DNA from: Planctomycetota bacterium
GTDB lineage: Bacteria; Planctomycetota; SBBH01; JAHFOU01
DNA: 6,798 nucleotides
Reading direction: 5' to 3'
NCBI GenBank assembly: GCA_023261525.1
Contig: JAHFOU010000126.1
Location: forward strand, 1-6,798
This document shows positions 1-5,548 of this stretch, one piece after another; positions within the stretch are counted from its first letter, which is position 1; every line of letters starts with the position of its first letter. Below the pieces are notes generated by a model. The model saw nothing but the letters and a program-made list of their open reading frames with translations. It was not told where the DNA came from and did no database searches. The position numbers were made by a program, and so were the translations under genes.

Positions 1-360
1 ATCCTGGACTACCTGGAGCTCAAGGAGTCCGACCGCCTCAAGCCCCAGATCGTCTCCTCCCAGGTCATCACCAAGGTGGACGACTACCAGGCCATGCTGA
101 TCAACCGCCAGCGTAAGGGAGGCATGCTGCTGGCCGGTCAGACCCTCTTCATCCTGGAGACCGTGCCGGCCACGTACGCGGTGCTGGCGGCCAACGAGGC
201 GGAGAAGGCCTCGCCGGTGACCCTGGTCGACGTGCGCCCCTTCGGGGCCTTCGGGCGGCTCTACCTGGGCGGGACCGAGGCCCAGATCGAGGCGGCCGTG
301 AAGGCCGTCACCCAGTCCCTCGCCGAGGTGACTGGCCGCGCCGACGCCAAGACGATGTAG
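1..360 (+). CDS. BMC-domain microcompartment shell protein, C-terminal part (5' end outside window)
   Basis: The reading frame is open from base 1 and ends at TAG 358-360, giving the last 119 residues of a longer protein. Residues about 48-112 read as a BMC domain: a first strand (LFILETVPA), a helix (TYAVLAANEAEKA), a strand (VTLVDVRPFG), a strand (GRLYLGG) and a helix (EAQIEAAVKAVTQSLAEV). This order resembles the second domain of fused (trimeric, BMC-T) shell proteins. The preceding segment, with QVITKVDDYQAMLINRQRKGG, would be the linker or the end of a first domain. Shell proteins of this family tile the facets of protein-bound organelles in the cytoplasm, and BMC-T members often form larger, gated pores. 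No enzyme of such a compartment is in the window, so its cargo is unknown. The BMC call rests on remembered family pattern only; a single-domain or circularly permuted EutS/PduU-like member is the alternative. Confidence 0.7.
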   Translation: MLDYLELKESDRLKPQIVSSQVITKVDDYQAMLINRQRKGGMLLAGQTLFILETVPATYAVLAANEAEKASPVTLVDVRPFGAFGRLYLGGTEAQIEAAVKAVTQSLAEVTGRADAKTM

Positions 361-368
361 GCTACAAT
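341..368 (+). promoter_or_regulatory. Candidate promoter, TACAAT -10 box immediately before the 376 start
   Basis: TACAAT at 363-368 matches the sigma-70 -10 consensus at five of six positions. It lies 7 nt before the ATG at 376, so the transcript would start at or next to the start codon. A weak -35 (CCGACG, 341-346; only the central GAC matches) would give a 16-nt spacer. There is no convincing Shine-Dalgarno sequence. The same hexamer at the same distance precedes the cysteine desulfurase on the other strand. Inferred from sequence only. Confidence 0.4.
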
Positions 369-375
369 GTCCCCC

Positions 376-645
376 ATGGATGCCCTGCCCGGAGCCGAGC
401 TGGTCGAGGAGGGTCTGAGGGATCTGGCGCGGGGGGCCGAGACCCAGGCTGCCTTGCTCGTTTCCATCGGCGCCCCGAAGTTGCGTAGCCTGGGCATTGC
501 CGTGCCCGAGACAGTCTTGGCGAATCCCGAAAACAGGCTGTATGCCCTCCTTGCCGGGGAGGACTCGGATGCGGCCCACGGACGCTACAACGCCCTGATC
601 CGACGTCTCGTCAGCTATGAGCGGGCCACCGCGTGCGCGAGGTAA
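376..645 (+). CDS. Unknown 89-residue protein, partner of the downstream nucleotidyltransferase
   Basis: I do not recognise a named domain. The protein is small and mostly helical. It has a start-proximal helix (LVEEGLRDLARGAETQAALLV), a central IGAPKLRSLGI segment, and a C-terminal helix with HGRYNALIRRLVSYERA. It shows no signal peptide and no membrane segment. ATG 376 is preferred over the in-frame ATG 367 because 367 lies inside the TACAAT box and because no Shine-Dalgarno favours either. Its last 13 bases overlap the GTG start of the nucleotidyltransferase gene, which suggests translational coupling and a joint function. In such pairs the smaller protein may be the antitoxin or binding partner, but nothing in the sequence proves that here. 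That it is a gene is fairly likely, from the overlap, orientation and codon-like composition. Confidence 0.6.
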   Translation: MDALPGAELVEEGLRDLARGAETQAALLVSIGAPKLRSLGIAVPETVLANPENRLYALLAGEDSDAAHGRYNALIRRLVSYERATACAR

Positions 646-1160
646 CCGACCCCGCCCGGATCCGGGCCTTCATGAAGCGTCTGGGGCAAGTCTGCCGGGG
701 GAAGGCCCGGGTCTACCTGGTCGGCGGCTCCTCCGCGGTGCTGGAGGGCTGGCGGGATACCACCCTGGATGTGGATCTCAAGATCGAAGGGGAGGAGGAC
801 GCTGTCCTCAAACAGGTCCCGGCGTTGAAGGAGGAGCTCCGGATCAACGTGGAGCTGGCTTCTCCCGGGGACTTCCTGCCGGAGCTTCCCGGCTGGCGGG
901 AACGGAGTCCCTTCATCGTCCGGGAGGGCGGGATCGACTTCTTTCATTACGACTTCTACGCCCAGGCCTTAGCCAAGGTGGAGCGCGGCCACGCCAAGGA
1001 CCTCGTGGACGTGGGGGAGATGCTGAAGCGCCGGTTGGTAGAGCCCGGGAAGGCCATGGATCTCTTCGCCCGTATCGAGCCGGAGCTGTACCGTTATCCG
1101 GCGGTGGATCCCGCTTCGTTGCGCAAGGCGGCGGAAGCCGCTTTTCATCCGAAAGCTTGA
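633..1160 (+). CDS. Nucleotidyltransferase-fold protein (DUF6036/AbiEii-like)
   Basis: This 175-residue protein has the signature of the minimal DNA polymerase beta-type nucleotidyltransferase fold. Residues 28-34 read YLVGGSS (the GG-S motif), followed after a helix by D46 and D48 (LDVDLKIE), the usual metal-binding pair. A further block with ELASPGDF at 74-81 follows, then a helical region with YDFYAQALAKVERGHAKD (106-123). Relatives transfer nucleotides to protein or tRNA and include toxins of type IV/MNT-like toxin-antitoxin systems, and others are of unknown role. The substrate cannot be read from sequence. The GTG start at 633 lies inside the upstream gene; it is chosen because the homologous-looking helix begins before the internal ATG at 672. 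No Shine-Dalgarno is evident, in keeping with coupled translation. The gene ends at TGA 1158-1160, against a terminator serving the opposite strand. Confidence 0.72.
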   Translation: MREVTDPARIRAFMKRLGQVCRGKARVYLVGGSSAVLEGWRDTTLDVDLKIEGEEDAVLKQVPALKEELRINVELASPGDFLPELPGWRERSPFIVREGGIDFFHYDFYAQALAKVERGHAKDLVDVGEMLKRRLVEPGKAMDLFARIEPELYRYPAVDPASLRKAAEAAFHPKA

Positions 1161-1200
1161 AAAGAAACCGCGCGGCGGCCCTGAGGGACCACCGCGCGGT
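1160..1200 (-). terminator. Rho-independent terminator for the trxA / COX24-like transcript
   Basis: ACCGCGCGG (1167-1175) pairs perfectly with CCGCGCGGT (1192-1200). Read on the minus strand the inner part continues with a T-G wobble, two G-C pairs, a one-base bulge and three C-G pairs around a TCA loop. It is followed at once by TTCTTTT (complement of 1160-1166). On the plus strand the inner wobble becomes an A-C mismatch and the sequence after the hairpin (GTTATGAAAT) is not T-rich. The terminator therefore works mainly for the leftward operon. Confidence 0.8.
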
Positions 1201-1226
1201 GTTATGAAATCTCGGAGAGGGCCGGA

Positions 1227-1331
1227 CTAGATTCGGTCGTGCCGCTTCATCATGGCGCGCATGCGTTCGCGCATCTTCTTGTACTTGTGCTTCCGCATCT
1301 TCTTGCGCCGCTTCTTGAGAACGCTCGACAT
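1227..1331 (-). CDS. AURKAIP1/COX24 (mS38)-like small ribosomal protein, bS22 type
   Basis: A 34-residue, extremely basic protein starts MSSVLKKRRKKMRKHKYKKM and ends MMKRHDRI. The MSSVLKKRRKKMxKHKxKK opening matches the COX24_C family, which includes mitochondrial ribosomal protein mS38 (AURKAIP1) and the mycobacterial ribosomal protein bS22 (MGSVIKKRRKRM...). Members are short, Lys/Arg-rich and bind rRNA in the small subunit near the intersubunit face. The ATG is preceded on the minus strand by a perfect AGGAGG at 7 nt. The gene lies 27 nt after trxA, and a strong terminator follows its stop codon, so it is the last gene of that transcript. It is short enough to be missed by gene finders. 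Family assignment is strong; a ribosomal role in this organism is inferred. Confidence 0.88.
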   Translation of the reverse strand: MSSVLKKRRKKMRKHKYKKMRERMRAMMKRHDRI

Positions 1332-1338
1332 CCACGAT

Positions 1339-1344
1339 CCTCCT
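1339..1344 (-). promoter_or_regulatory. Strong Shine-Dalgarno site of the COX24-like gene
   Basis: AGGAGG on the minus strand, 7 nt before the ATG at 1331. It fixes the start of this very short gene and shows that the host uses canonical SD initiation for internal operon genes. Confidence 0.85.
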
Positions 1345-1358
1345 AGAGGGACTCTGAA

Positions 1359-1691
1359 CTATCCTGCCAACACCTTGTCCACGAACTGGGCCAGCTTGGC
1401 CTTGGGCATGGCGCCCACGGTCTGGTTCTTCACCTCCCCGCCCTTGAAGAGGAGCAGGGTGGGGACGGACATGACCCCGTAGCGGGCGGCCAGCTCCTGG
1501 TTCTCGTCGATGTCCACGGCGCCGACCTTCAGGCCCTTGGCGCCGTAGTCCTTGGCGATCTCCTCCACGATGGGGGCCAGCAGCTTGCAGGGGCCGCACC
1601 AGGTCGCGGAGAAGTCCACCAGGACGGTGCCGGAGTTCTTCAGGACCTCCTGGTCGAAGTTGGCTTGGGTCAGGGACAATACGTTCGCCAT
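1359..1691 (-). CDS. trxA: Thioredoxin
   Basis: A 110-residue protein of normal length for thioredoxin 1. The redox site W31-C-G-P-C35 is intact, with the buried Asp26 (VDF) before it and the cis-proline P77 in SVPTLLLF. The thioredoxin strand and helix order is complete and there is no signal peptide, so it acts in the cytoplasm. It reduces disulfides in enzymes such as ribonucleotide reductase, PAPS/methionine sulfoxide reductases and peroxiredoxins, and is itself reduced by thioredoxin reductase (not in this window). The start ATG at 1691 has AAAGGAG 8 nt upstream. The gene follows the cysteine desulfurase by 32 nt and precedes the COX24-like gene by 27 nt on the same strand. Confidence 0.97.
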   Translation of the reverse strand: MANVLSLTQANFDQEVLKNSGTVLVDFSATWCGPCKLLAPIVEEIAKDYGAKGLKVGAVDIDENQELAARYGVMSVPTLLLFKGGEVKNQTVGAMPKAKLAQFVDKVLAG

Positions 1692-1699
1692 GGCTCGGG

Positions 1700-1726
1700 C
1701 TCCTTTCGGGTCAGGGGGCTATCTTA
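1700..1726 (-). promoter_or_regulatory. trxA Shine-Dalgarno site and possible own promoter
   Basis: AAAGGAG (complement of 1700-1706) lies 8 nt before the trxA ATG and is convincing. TAAGAT (complement of 1721-1726) overlaps the stop codon of the desulfurase and matches the -10 consensus at four of six positions, with no good -35. If used, it gives trxA a short leader with SD, separate from read-through of the upstream gene. The promoter part is weak. Confidence 0.4.
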
Positions 1727-2854
1727 CCCGCCACCGCTCGAAGTGGAAGCCCCGGCCTTCAGCCTTCCGGCGATCCGGACCAGGATTCCCAGCGCGGCAT
1801 CCACCTCGGCGGGGGTGGAGGAGTGCCCCAGCGAGAGCCGGACCGTCCCGCGGGAGAGGGCGGCGGGGACGCCCATGGCGGTGAGGACGGGGGAGGGATC
1901 GGCGGATCCGGTGTGGCAGGCCGAGCCCGCGGAGACGGCCAGGCCCTCCTGGTCGAGGGCGACCAGCAGGGTGGATCCGTCCACGCCGGGGAGGGAGAGG
2001 CTGGCGATCTGGGGCAGGCGCGGGGCAGCCTCGCCGTGGACGAGGAGGTCCGGGAAAGCCTTCTTCAGGCCGGCGGTCAGGCGGTCCCGGAGGGCGGAGA
2101 TCCGGGCGGATTCCTCCACCAGGTCGCCAAGGACCTGAGCCAGGGCCTCGGCCAGGCCGACGGCCGCAGCGACGTTCTCGGTCCCGGGGCGGCGTCCGCC
2201 CTCGTGATCCCCGCCCAGCAGGAGGGGTTTCAGCGTGACGCTGCTGCGGACCAGGAGGACCCCCGCGCCCCTCGGGCCTCCGAACTTGTGGGCGGTGAAG
2301 CTGAGGAGGTCCACCGGCAGGGTTTTCCAGTCGACGGGAATGTGGCCGATCGCCTGGGCCGCGTCACCGTGCAGGAGGATGCCGCGGGCCCGGCAGATCC
2401 TCCCGATCTCCCGGATCGGATGCAGGACCCCGGTCTCGTTGTTGGCCAGCATGAGGGAAGCGAATCCGGTGTCCGCGTCCAGGGCGGTCTCGAAAGCCGC
2501 GGGATCCAGGGTGCCGTCCGGCCGGGGGTTCAGGATCTTCGCACCCCGGGAGCGGGCAGGGGAGAGGACGGCGGGATGCTCGGTGGCGCAGGTCAGCATG
2601 CCGCGCCCGGGGGCGGCGCCCAGCACGGCCAGGTTGTCGGCCTCGGTGCCTCCCGAGCAGAAGACGAGCTCCCGGGGGTGGGCGCCCAGTTTTTCCGCGA
2701 CGAGGTCCCGGGCGTCCTCCAGGGCCTTGCGGGCCAGACGGCCCGGCCGGTGCATGGCCGAGGGGTTGGCGCCCGACAGGAAGGGGGCCATGGCCTCGGC
2801 CACGCCCGGGCGCAGAGGGGTGGAGGCGGCATGGTCGAGGTAGATCGCAGGCAT
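1724..2854 (-). CDS. Cysteine desulfurase, NifS/IscS family (PLP enzyme)
   Basis: A 376-residue class V aminotransferase-fold enzyme that converts L-cysteine to L-alanine, leaving a persulfide for Fe-S clusters, thiolated tRNA or sulfur cofactors. It begins MPAIYLDHAASTPLRP, the family's opening motif. Also visible are SGGTEADN (67-74), the PLP-stacking His93 in ATEHPAV, NNETG (138-142), D164 and Q167 in HGDAAQA, the PLP lysine K190 in TAHKFGGPRG, RRPGTEN (221-227) and the catalytic C313 in SAGSACHTGS. It is full length, and all key residues are present. The frame stays open far upstream, antisense to larC, but the family N terminus fixes ATG 2854. It is probably the first gene of a leftward transcript with trxA. 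No iscU, iscR or suf genes are adjacent, so whether it is the housekeeping enzyme or dedicated to thiolation is not decidable here. Confidence 0.95.
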   Translation of the reverse strand: MPAIYLDHAASTPLRPGVAEAMAPFLSGANPSAMHRPGRLARKALEDARDLVAEKLGAHPRELVFCSGGTEADNLAVLGAAPGRGMLTCATEHPAVLSPARSRGAKILNPRPDGTLDPAAFETALDADTGFASLMLANNETGVLHPIREIGRICRARGILLHGDAAQAIGHIPVDWKTLPVDLLSFTAHKFGGPRGAGVLLVRSSVTLKPLLLGGDHEGGRRPGTENVAAAVGLAEALAQVLGDLVEESARISALRDRLTAGLKKAFPDLLVHGEAAPRLPQIASLSLPGVDGSTLLVALDQEGLAVSAGSACHTGSADPSPVLTAMGVPAALSRGTVRLSLGHSSTPAEVDAALGILVRIAGRLKAGASTSSGGG

Positions 2855-2861
2855 GCCGGGG

Positions 2862-2890
2862 ATTGTACGGGGGACTTCCCCCGGCGTTGA
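2862..2890 (-). promoter_or_regulatory. Candidate promoter of the cysteine desulfurase, leaderless-type
   Basis: TACAAT (complement of 2862-2867) stands 7 nt before the ATG at 2854. A weak -35 TCAACG (complement of 2885-2890) lies 17 nt away. There is no purine-rich Shine-Dalgarno between box and start, since the gap reads CCCCGGC. The transcript would begin at or one base from the ATG. Confidence 0.45.
2868..2883. promoter_or_regulatory. 16-bp perfect palindrome between divergent promoters (possible operator)
   Basis: CGGGGGA (2868-2874) and TCCCCCG (2877-2883) are exact inverted repeats around a 2-bp centre. The element fills the -10/-35 spacer of the desulfurase promoter and ends 3 bp before the -35 of the larC promoter. 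A bound dimeric regulator could therefore act on both. The 2-base loop argues against a terminator. G/C runs are common in this genome, so chance is possible. Confidence 0.35.
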
Positions 2891-2915
2891 CTCCCTTTCC
2901 CGGGGGGCATAGACT
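2887..2915 (+). promoter_or_regulatory. Candidate sigma-70 promoter of the larC-flagellar operon
   Basis: TTGACT (2887-2892), a 17-nt spacer and TAGACT (2910-2915) form the best promoter match in the window: five of six at -35 and four of six at -10, with ideal spacing. Transcription would start near 2922-2923, after the TTG at 2919 and just before the GTG at 2925. The mRNA would be leaderless or nearly so. Confidence 0.6.
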
Positions 2916-2924
2916 GGCTTGCGC

Positions 2925-3860
2925 GTGCGCGATCCTTCTCCCAATGCGGCCCACCTCGATGCGAGCGCCGGAGTCTCCGTCCCGGGCCTGCTCGGCGCCC
3001 TGGTCTCGGCGGGGCTTGCGCCTTCGGCGTTGAAAGTCCGCTCGGTCGTTTCCGTCTCTGCTTCCTCGGTCCGGGCGGACGGGGTCTCCGCGGCCCGGGT
3101 GAACTTGAAACTTGCGAAGGGGATGGATCGAGACAGAGTGGAATCCGAGGCCGTCCGCGCCGGCTTCCGGAAGCTGGGGATTTCCCTCCTCTCCGTCGGT
3201 CCCGTCGGGGTGCCGCCGGGTGCAGCCCCCGCGGCCGTCGCCCTCCTCAAGGGCCATGAGGTCTGCTTCCCGCCTTCCGGCACCCTGACGACCGCGGGCG
3301 CCGCCCTCCTGGTCTCCCTGGCCACGCCGGGTCCCGCCCCGGCGCTCAAGATCTCGGCAGTGGGGCACGGCCTGCCCTTCCTTCGTCTGGTCGTCGGCCG
3401 CGCCTGCGGGGAGGCCGACCAGCTCTGGGAGCTGAAGACCAACCTGGACGACTGCTCGCCCCAGATCTTCGACCACCTGGGCGAGCGTCTGTTCGCGGCC
3501 GGGGCCCGGGACGTCGCCCTCGCGCCCCTGCAGATGAAGAAAGGCCGCCCCGGGGTCTGCCTGGAGGTCCTCTGCGATGATGCGGCCCTGCCCTCGGTGG
3601 AGGCCCTCATCCTCACCGAGACCCCGAGCCTGGGGGTCCGGCGCCATCGGGTGGACCGTCGCGTCCTGCCCAGGGAGATCCGTCCTGTCCGCACCCGCTA
3701 CGGGAGCATCCGGGTGAAGCGGGCCCTGGACCCCCGCGGCGTCTGGAAGTCCATGCCGGAGCACGACGACTGCCGTCGTGCCGCGGCCCGCACGGGGGCT
3801 CCCCTACGCGAGGTCATGGACGCCGCGCTGGCGGCCTCGGAGACGTCCCGTGGCCGCTAG
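2925..3860 (+). CDS. larC: LarC-like nickel-pincer cofactor biosynthesis protein, short and divergent
   Basis: A 311-residue protein (GTG 2925; TTG 2919 would add two residues). LarC inserts nickel into the pyridinium dithiocarboxylic acid mononucleotide made by LarB and LarE, using CTP, to give the cofactor of lactate racemase and relatives. The C-terminal half is typical: WELKTNLDDCSPQIF (168-182), QMKKGRPG (203-210), a TPSLGVRRHRV block, RRVLPREI, and a final EHDDCRRAAARTGAPLREV. The N-terminal part keeps HLDASAG (10-16), LLGAL (22-26), ALLKG (106-110) and SGTLTTAGAALL (118-129). It is about 90 residues shorter than the usual LarC of about 400. The conserved HFHE-VGAVDSIVDI block is missing between residues about 85 and 100, and the SGxxGDM Asp is replaced (AGVSVPG). 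LarA, LarB and LarE are not seen nearby. It heads an operon of flagellar-type genes and overlaps the next by 11 nt. Family membership is firm; retained activity is uncertain. Confidence 0.82.
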   Translation: MRDPSPNAAHLDASAGVSVPGLLGALVSAGLAPSALKVRSVVSVSASSVRADGVSAARVNLKLAKGMDRDRVESEAVRAGFRKLGISLLSVGPVGVPPGAAPAAVALLKGHEVCFPPSGTLTTAGAALLVSLATPGPAPALKISAVGHGLPFLRLVVGRACGEADQLWELKTNLDDCSPQIFDHLGERLFAAGARDVALAPLQMKKGRPGVCLEVLCDDAALPSVEALILTETPSLGVRRHRVDRRVLPREIRPVRTRYGSIRVKRALDPRGVWKSMPEHDDCRRAAARTGAPLREVMDAALAASETSRGR

Positions 3861-4353
3861 CCTCGAAACCTATCTCGCGGCGGCCGCCGTGGCGGCTGTG
3901 GGCGGCTGGCTGGCCTTCCGCCTCAAGGGCACCAAGGCGCCCGCGCCGAATCCCCAGGCCTCGGTGAGGGCCCTGGGGGACCTTCTCGAGGAGCTCCGTC
4001 GCACCAGCAAGTCCATGACCGAATCCCTGGACCGCCGCGCCGCCGAGCTCAAGGTCCTGGTTGCCGAGGCGGACCGCCGCCTGGAGGCCCTGAAGGCCGC
4101 GCCGAGCCCGACCGTGCCGTCGGCCCCCGCTCCCGCCGCCAGCGTGCCGGACCTGGCCGTCGACGTCAGCCCCGAGATGAAGGCGGTCTTCGACAGCGTC
4201 TACGAGCAGGCCGACCGGGGCAGGCCCGTCACCGACATCGCCCGGGAGACCGGCCTCAACAAGACGGCCGTCACCCTGATCCTGGGCCTGCGCGAGATGC
4301 ACCGCCCCCCGGCCCCAGATGCCGCGCCCGGTCGGACCGGCGCTCCGCGCTGA
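3850..4353 (+). CDS. Membrane-anchored coiled-coil protein with C-terminal HTH (SwrB/DUF2802/DUF6115-like)
   Basis: A 167-residue protein in three parts. A single hydrophobic N-terminal segment (about 8-25, YLAAAAVAAVGGWLAFRL) would anchor it in the inner membrane with the rest cytoplasmic. A charged heptad-like coiled coil follows (about 38-83, with LLEELRRTSK and LKVLVAEADRRLEAL). An Ala/Pro linker (84-100) leads to a helix-turn-helix-like end (112-149, VTDIARETGLNKTAVTLILGL). This plan matches proteins found beside flagellar genes, such as Bacillus SwrB and DUF2802/DUF6115 proteins, where the HTH-like end is thought to mediate flagellar assembly rather than clearly bind DNA. GTG 3850 overlaps the end of larC by 11 nt, and the 3' end overlaps the FliK-like gene by 35 nt. 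The family name is inferred from architecture and context. Confidence 0.68.
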   Translation: MAASLETYLAAAAVAAVGGWLAFRLKGTKAPAPNPQASVRALGDLLEELRRTSKSMTESLDRRAAELKVLVAEADRRLEALKAAPSPTVPSAPAPAASVPDLAVDVSPEMKAVFDSVYEQADRGRPVTDIARETGLNKTAVTLILGLREMHRPPAPDAAPGRTGAPR

Positions 4354-5548
4354 AGGGCCCGCCGCCCGCCTGGCCCAGGAGCTCTCCCTGGGCGTGGGCG
4401 AGCGCGTGGAGGCCGAGGTCCTTTCCGACCTCGGGGGGAACGCCCACGAGATCCGCATCGCCGGCCGCATCGTGAAGGTCACCGCGCCCCAGCCCCTGGA
4501 GGTGGGCGCCGCCCTCCTGCTGTCCGTGCGCCAGGCCTCGGGGCGCCTGATCCTGGAGATCATGAGCCAGCGGAGCGTTTCCCCCGCGCCGGAGGCTGCG
4601 CTGGCCGACCGTCTGGAGGCTCTGGGCGCTCCCCGTTCCGAGGCCTACCGGGACGCCCTGGCGGCCCTGCTGGAGCGGGGGCTTCCGGTGGACCGCAAGG
4701 CCCTGGACCGCCTGGCCGCGCTCGGGGAGGAGTTCCCCGCCTCGCCGGCCCTGGCGCGGCGGGCGGCCGCCTTCCTGGTCTCCCAGGGCCAGGAGCCCTC
4801 CCACGATGCGGTGGAGGCCCTCCTGGCTGCGGCCCGGGGCGGGAGCCTGGCCAAGGCCCTGCCTGTCTTGGAGCGCCTGGGGTTGCTGCCGGACGGCCCG
4901 CTCTCCGCGCCGGGGCCCGAAGTCCTGGCCAAGGCCCTGGGCAAGGTCCAAGAGGACGTGGCCAAGCTCCTGGCGGCCGATCCCACGCTGGCGATCCTGG
5001 ACAAGGAACCACCCTCGGAAGCCAGGACCCTGGCGGAGAAGAAGGTCATGGAGGAGATGCCCGGACTCAGGCCGTTGAAGGAGGCCGCCACGGCCTTGCG
5101 GGCTGCCCTCCAGGAGGAGGCGGGACGGCTTCAGATGGGCCTCGACGGCACGCGCTACGCGGAAGGCGTGTTCCAGCCGCCCGGGCATGGAAAGGAATCT
5201 CAACTCGTCCGCCTCAAGGTCCTGCGTCGGGAGGGCGGAAGCGGAGGAGGCGGCAAGCAGGGGCCCCTCCGCGTGGGCGTGGCCTTGGACTTGAGCGTGC
5301 TGGGCGGAGTGGGGGCCGACCTCCTGGCCGAGGGCCGGGGGCTCTCCGTGGCCCTCAAGGCCGAGCGCCCCGAGGCCGAGGCCCTGCTGAAGGCGCATCA
5401 GGTCGAACTGGCCTCGGCCCTGAAGCGCCTGGGCTTCGAGGCGGCCGTCTCCGTGACGCCGGCCTCCCGCGGGGAGCTGGAGGCCGTGGGGCGGGGCCCC
5501 CTGGCCGTCGCGTCGGCCCCGGCGCCCCTCCTGGATTTCAAAGCGTGA
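4319..5548 (+). CDS. FliK-like flagellar hook-length control protein
   Basis: A 409-residue protein. The N-terminal domain (about 15-85) is a beta-rich module: VGERVEAEVLSDLGG, a strand pair around IRIAGRIVKV, then GAALLLSVRQASGRLILEI. It is followed by a long Ala/Leu-rich helical middle (about 90-300), a Gly-rich linker (GGSGGGG, about residue 306) and a C-terminal flg_hook-type domain. That last domain holds LRVGVALDLSVLGG, LSVALKAERPEAEALLKAHQVELASALKRLGF and AAVSVTP, the usual FliK_C pattern. FliK is a secreted molecular ruler that switches the flagellar export gate from hook to filament substrates through FlhB. No Gln-rich FliK_C stretch is present, so it could be a paralogue of the true FliK, like Bacillus YlqG. 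ATG 4319 overlaps the upstream gene by 35 nt with no strong SD, and a later start near 4394 is possible. The downstream FlhX overlap supports the role. Confidence 0.78.
   Translation: MPRPVGPALRAEGPAARLAQELSLGVGERVEAEVLSDLGGNAHEIRIAGRIVKVTAPQPLEVGAALLLSVRQASGRLILEIMSQRSVSPAPEAALADRLEALGAPRSEAYRDALAALLERGLPVDRKALDRLAALGEEFPASPALARRAAAFLVSQGQEPSHDAVEALLAAARGGSLAKALPVLERLGLLPDGPLSAPGPEVLAKALGKVQEDVAKLLAADPTLAILDKEPPSEARTLAEKKVMEEMPGLRPLKEAATALRAALQEEAGRLQMGLDGTRYAEGVFQPPGHGKESQLVRLKVLRREGGSGGGGKQGPLRVGVALDLSVLGGVGADLLAEGRGLSVALKAERPEAEALLKAHQVELASALKRLGFEAAVSVTPASRGELEAVGRGPLAVASAPAPLLDFKA

Noticed and set aside
367..369. ATG 367 as the start of the small partner gene
   Set aside because: It overlaps the TACAAT box that would be its own promoter and has no SD; ATG 376 fits the leaderless spacing seen elsewhere.
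617..1207. Plus-strand 196-codon frame overlapping the nucleotidyltransferase
   Set aside because: Frame-shifted reading of the same DNA, Gly/Arg/Pro-rich without domain, and running through the terminator hairpin.
1252..1482. Plus-strand 76-codon frame opposite the COX24-like gene and trxA
   Set aside because: Antisense to a clearly conserved small gene with SD and to trxA; no SD of its own.
2868..2883. Palindrome read as a transcription terminator
   Set aside because: The loop would be only 2 bases, there is no T-run on either side, and it lies upstream of both divergent genes.
2919..2921. TTG 2919 as the larC start
   Set aside because: It lies only 3 nt after the -10 box, before the predicted transcription start. 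GTG 2925 is preferred, though TTG cannot be excluded if another promoter is used.
1724..3694. Very long open minus-strand frame of 656 codons
   Set aside because: Only the part from 2854 down is the desulfurase. The upstream 280 codons are antisense to larC, low in hydrophobic pattern, Arg/Pro/Ser-rich, and open only because of the high GC.
2364..3764. 466-codon minus-strand open frame
   Set aside because: It overlaps both the desulfurase and larC in another frame, with Gly/Arg/Pro-rich composition and no recognisable domain: a GC shadow.
4271..5398. 375-codon minus-strand frame opposite the FliK-like gene
   Set aside because: Gln/Gly/His-rich antisense shadow with no domain. The plus strand carries the overlapping flagellar gene chain.
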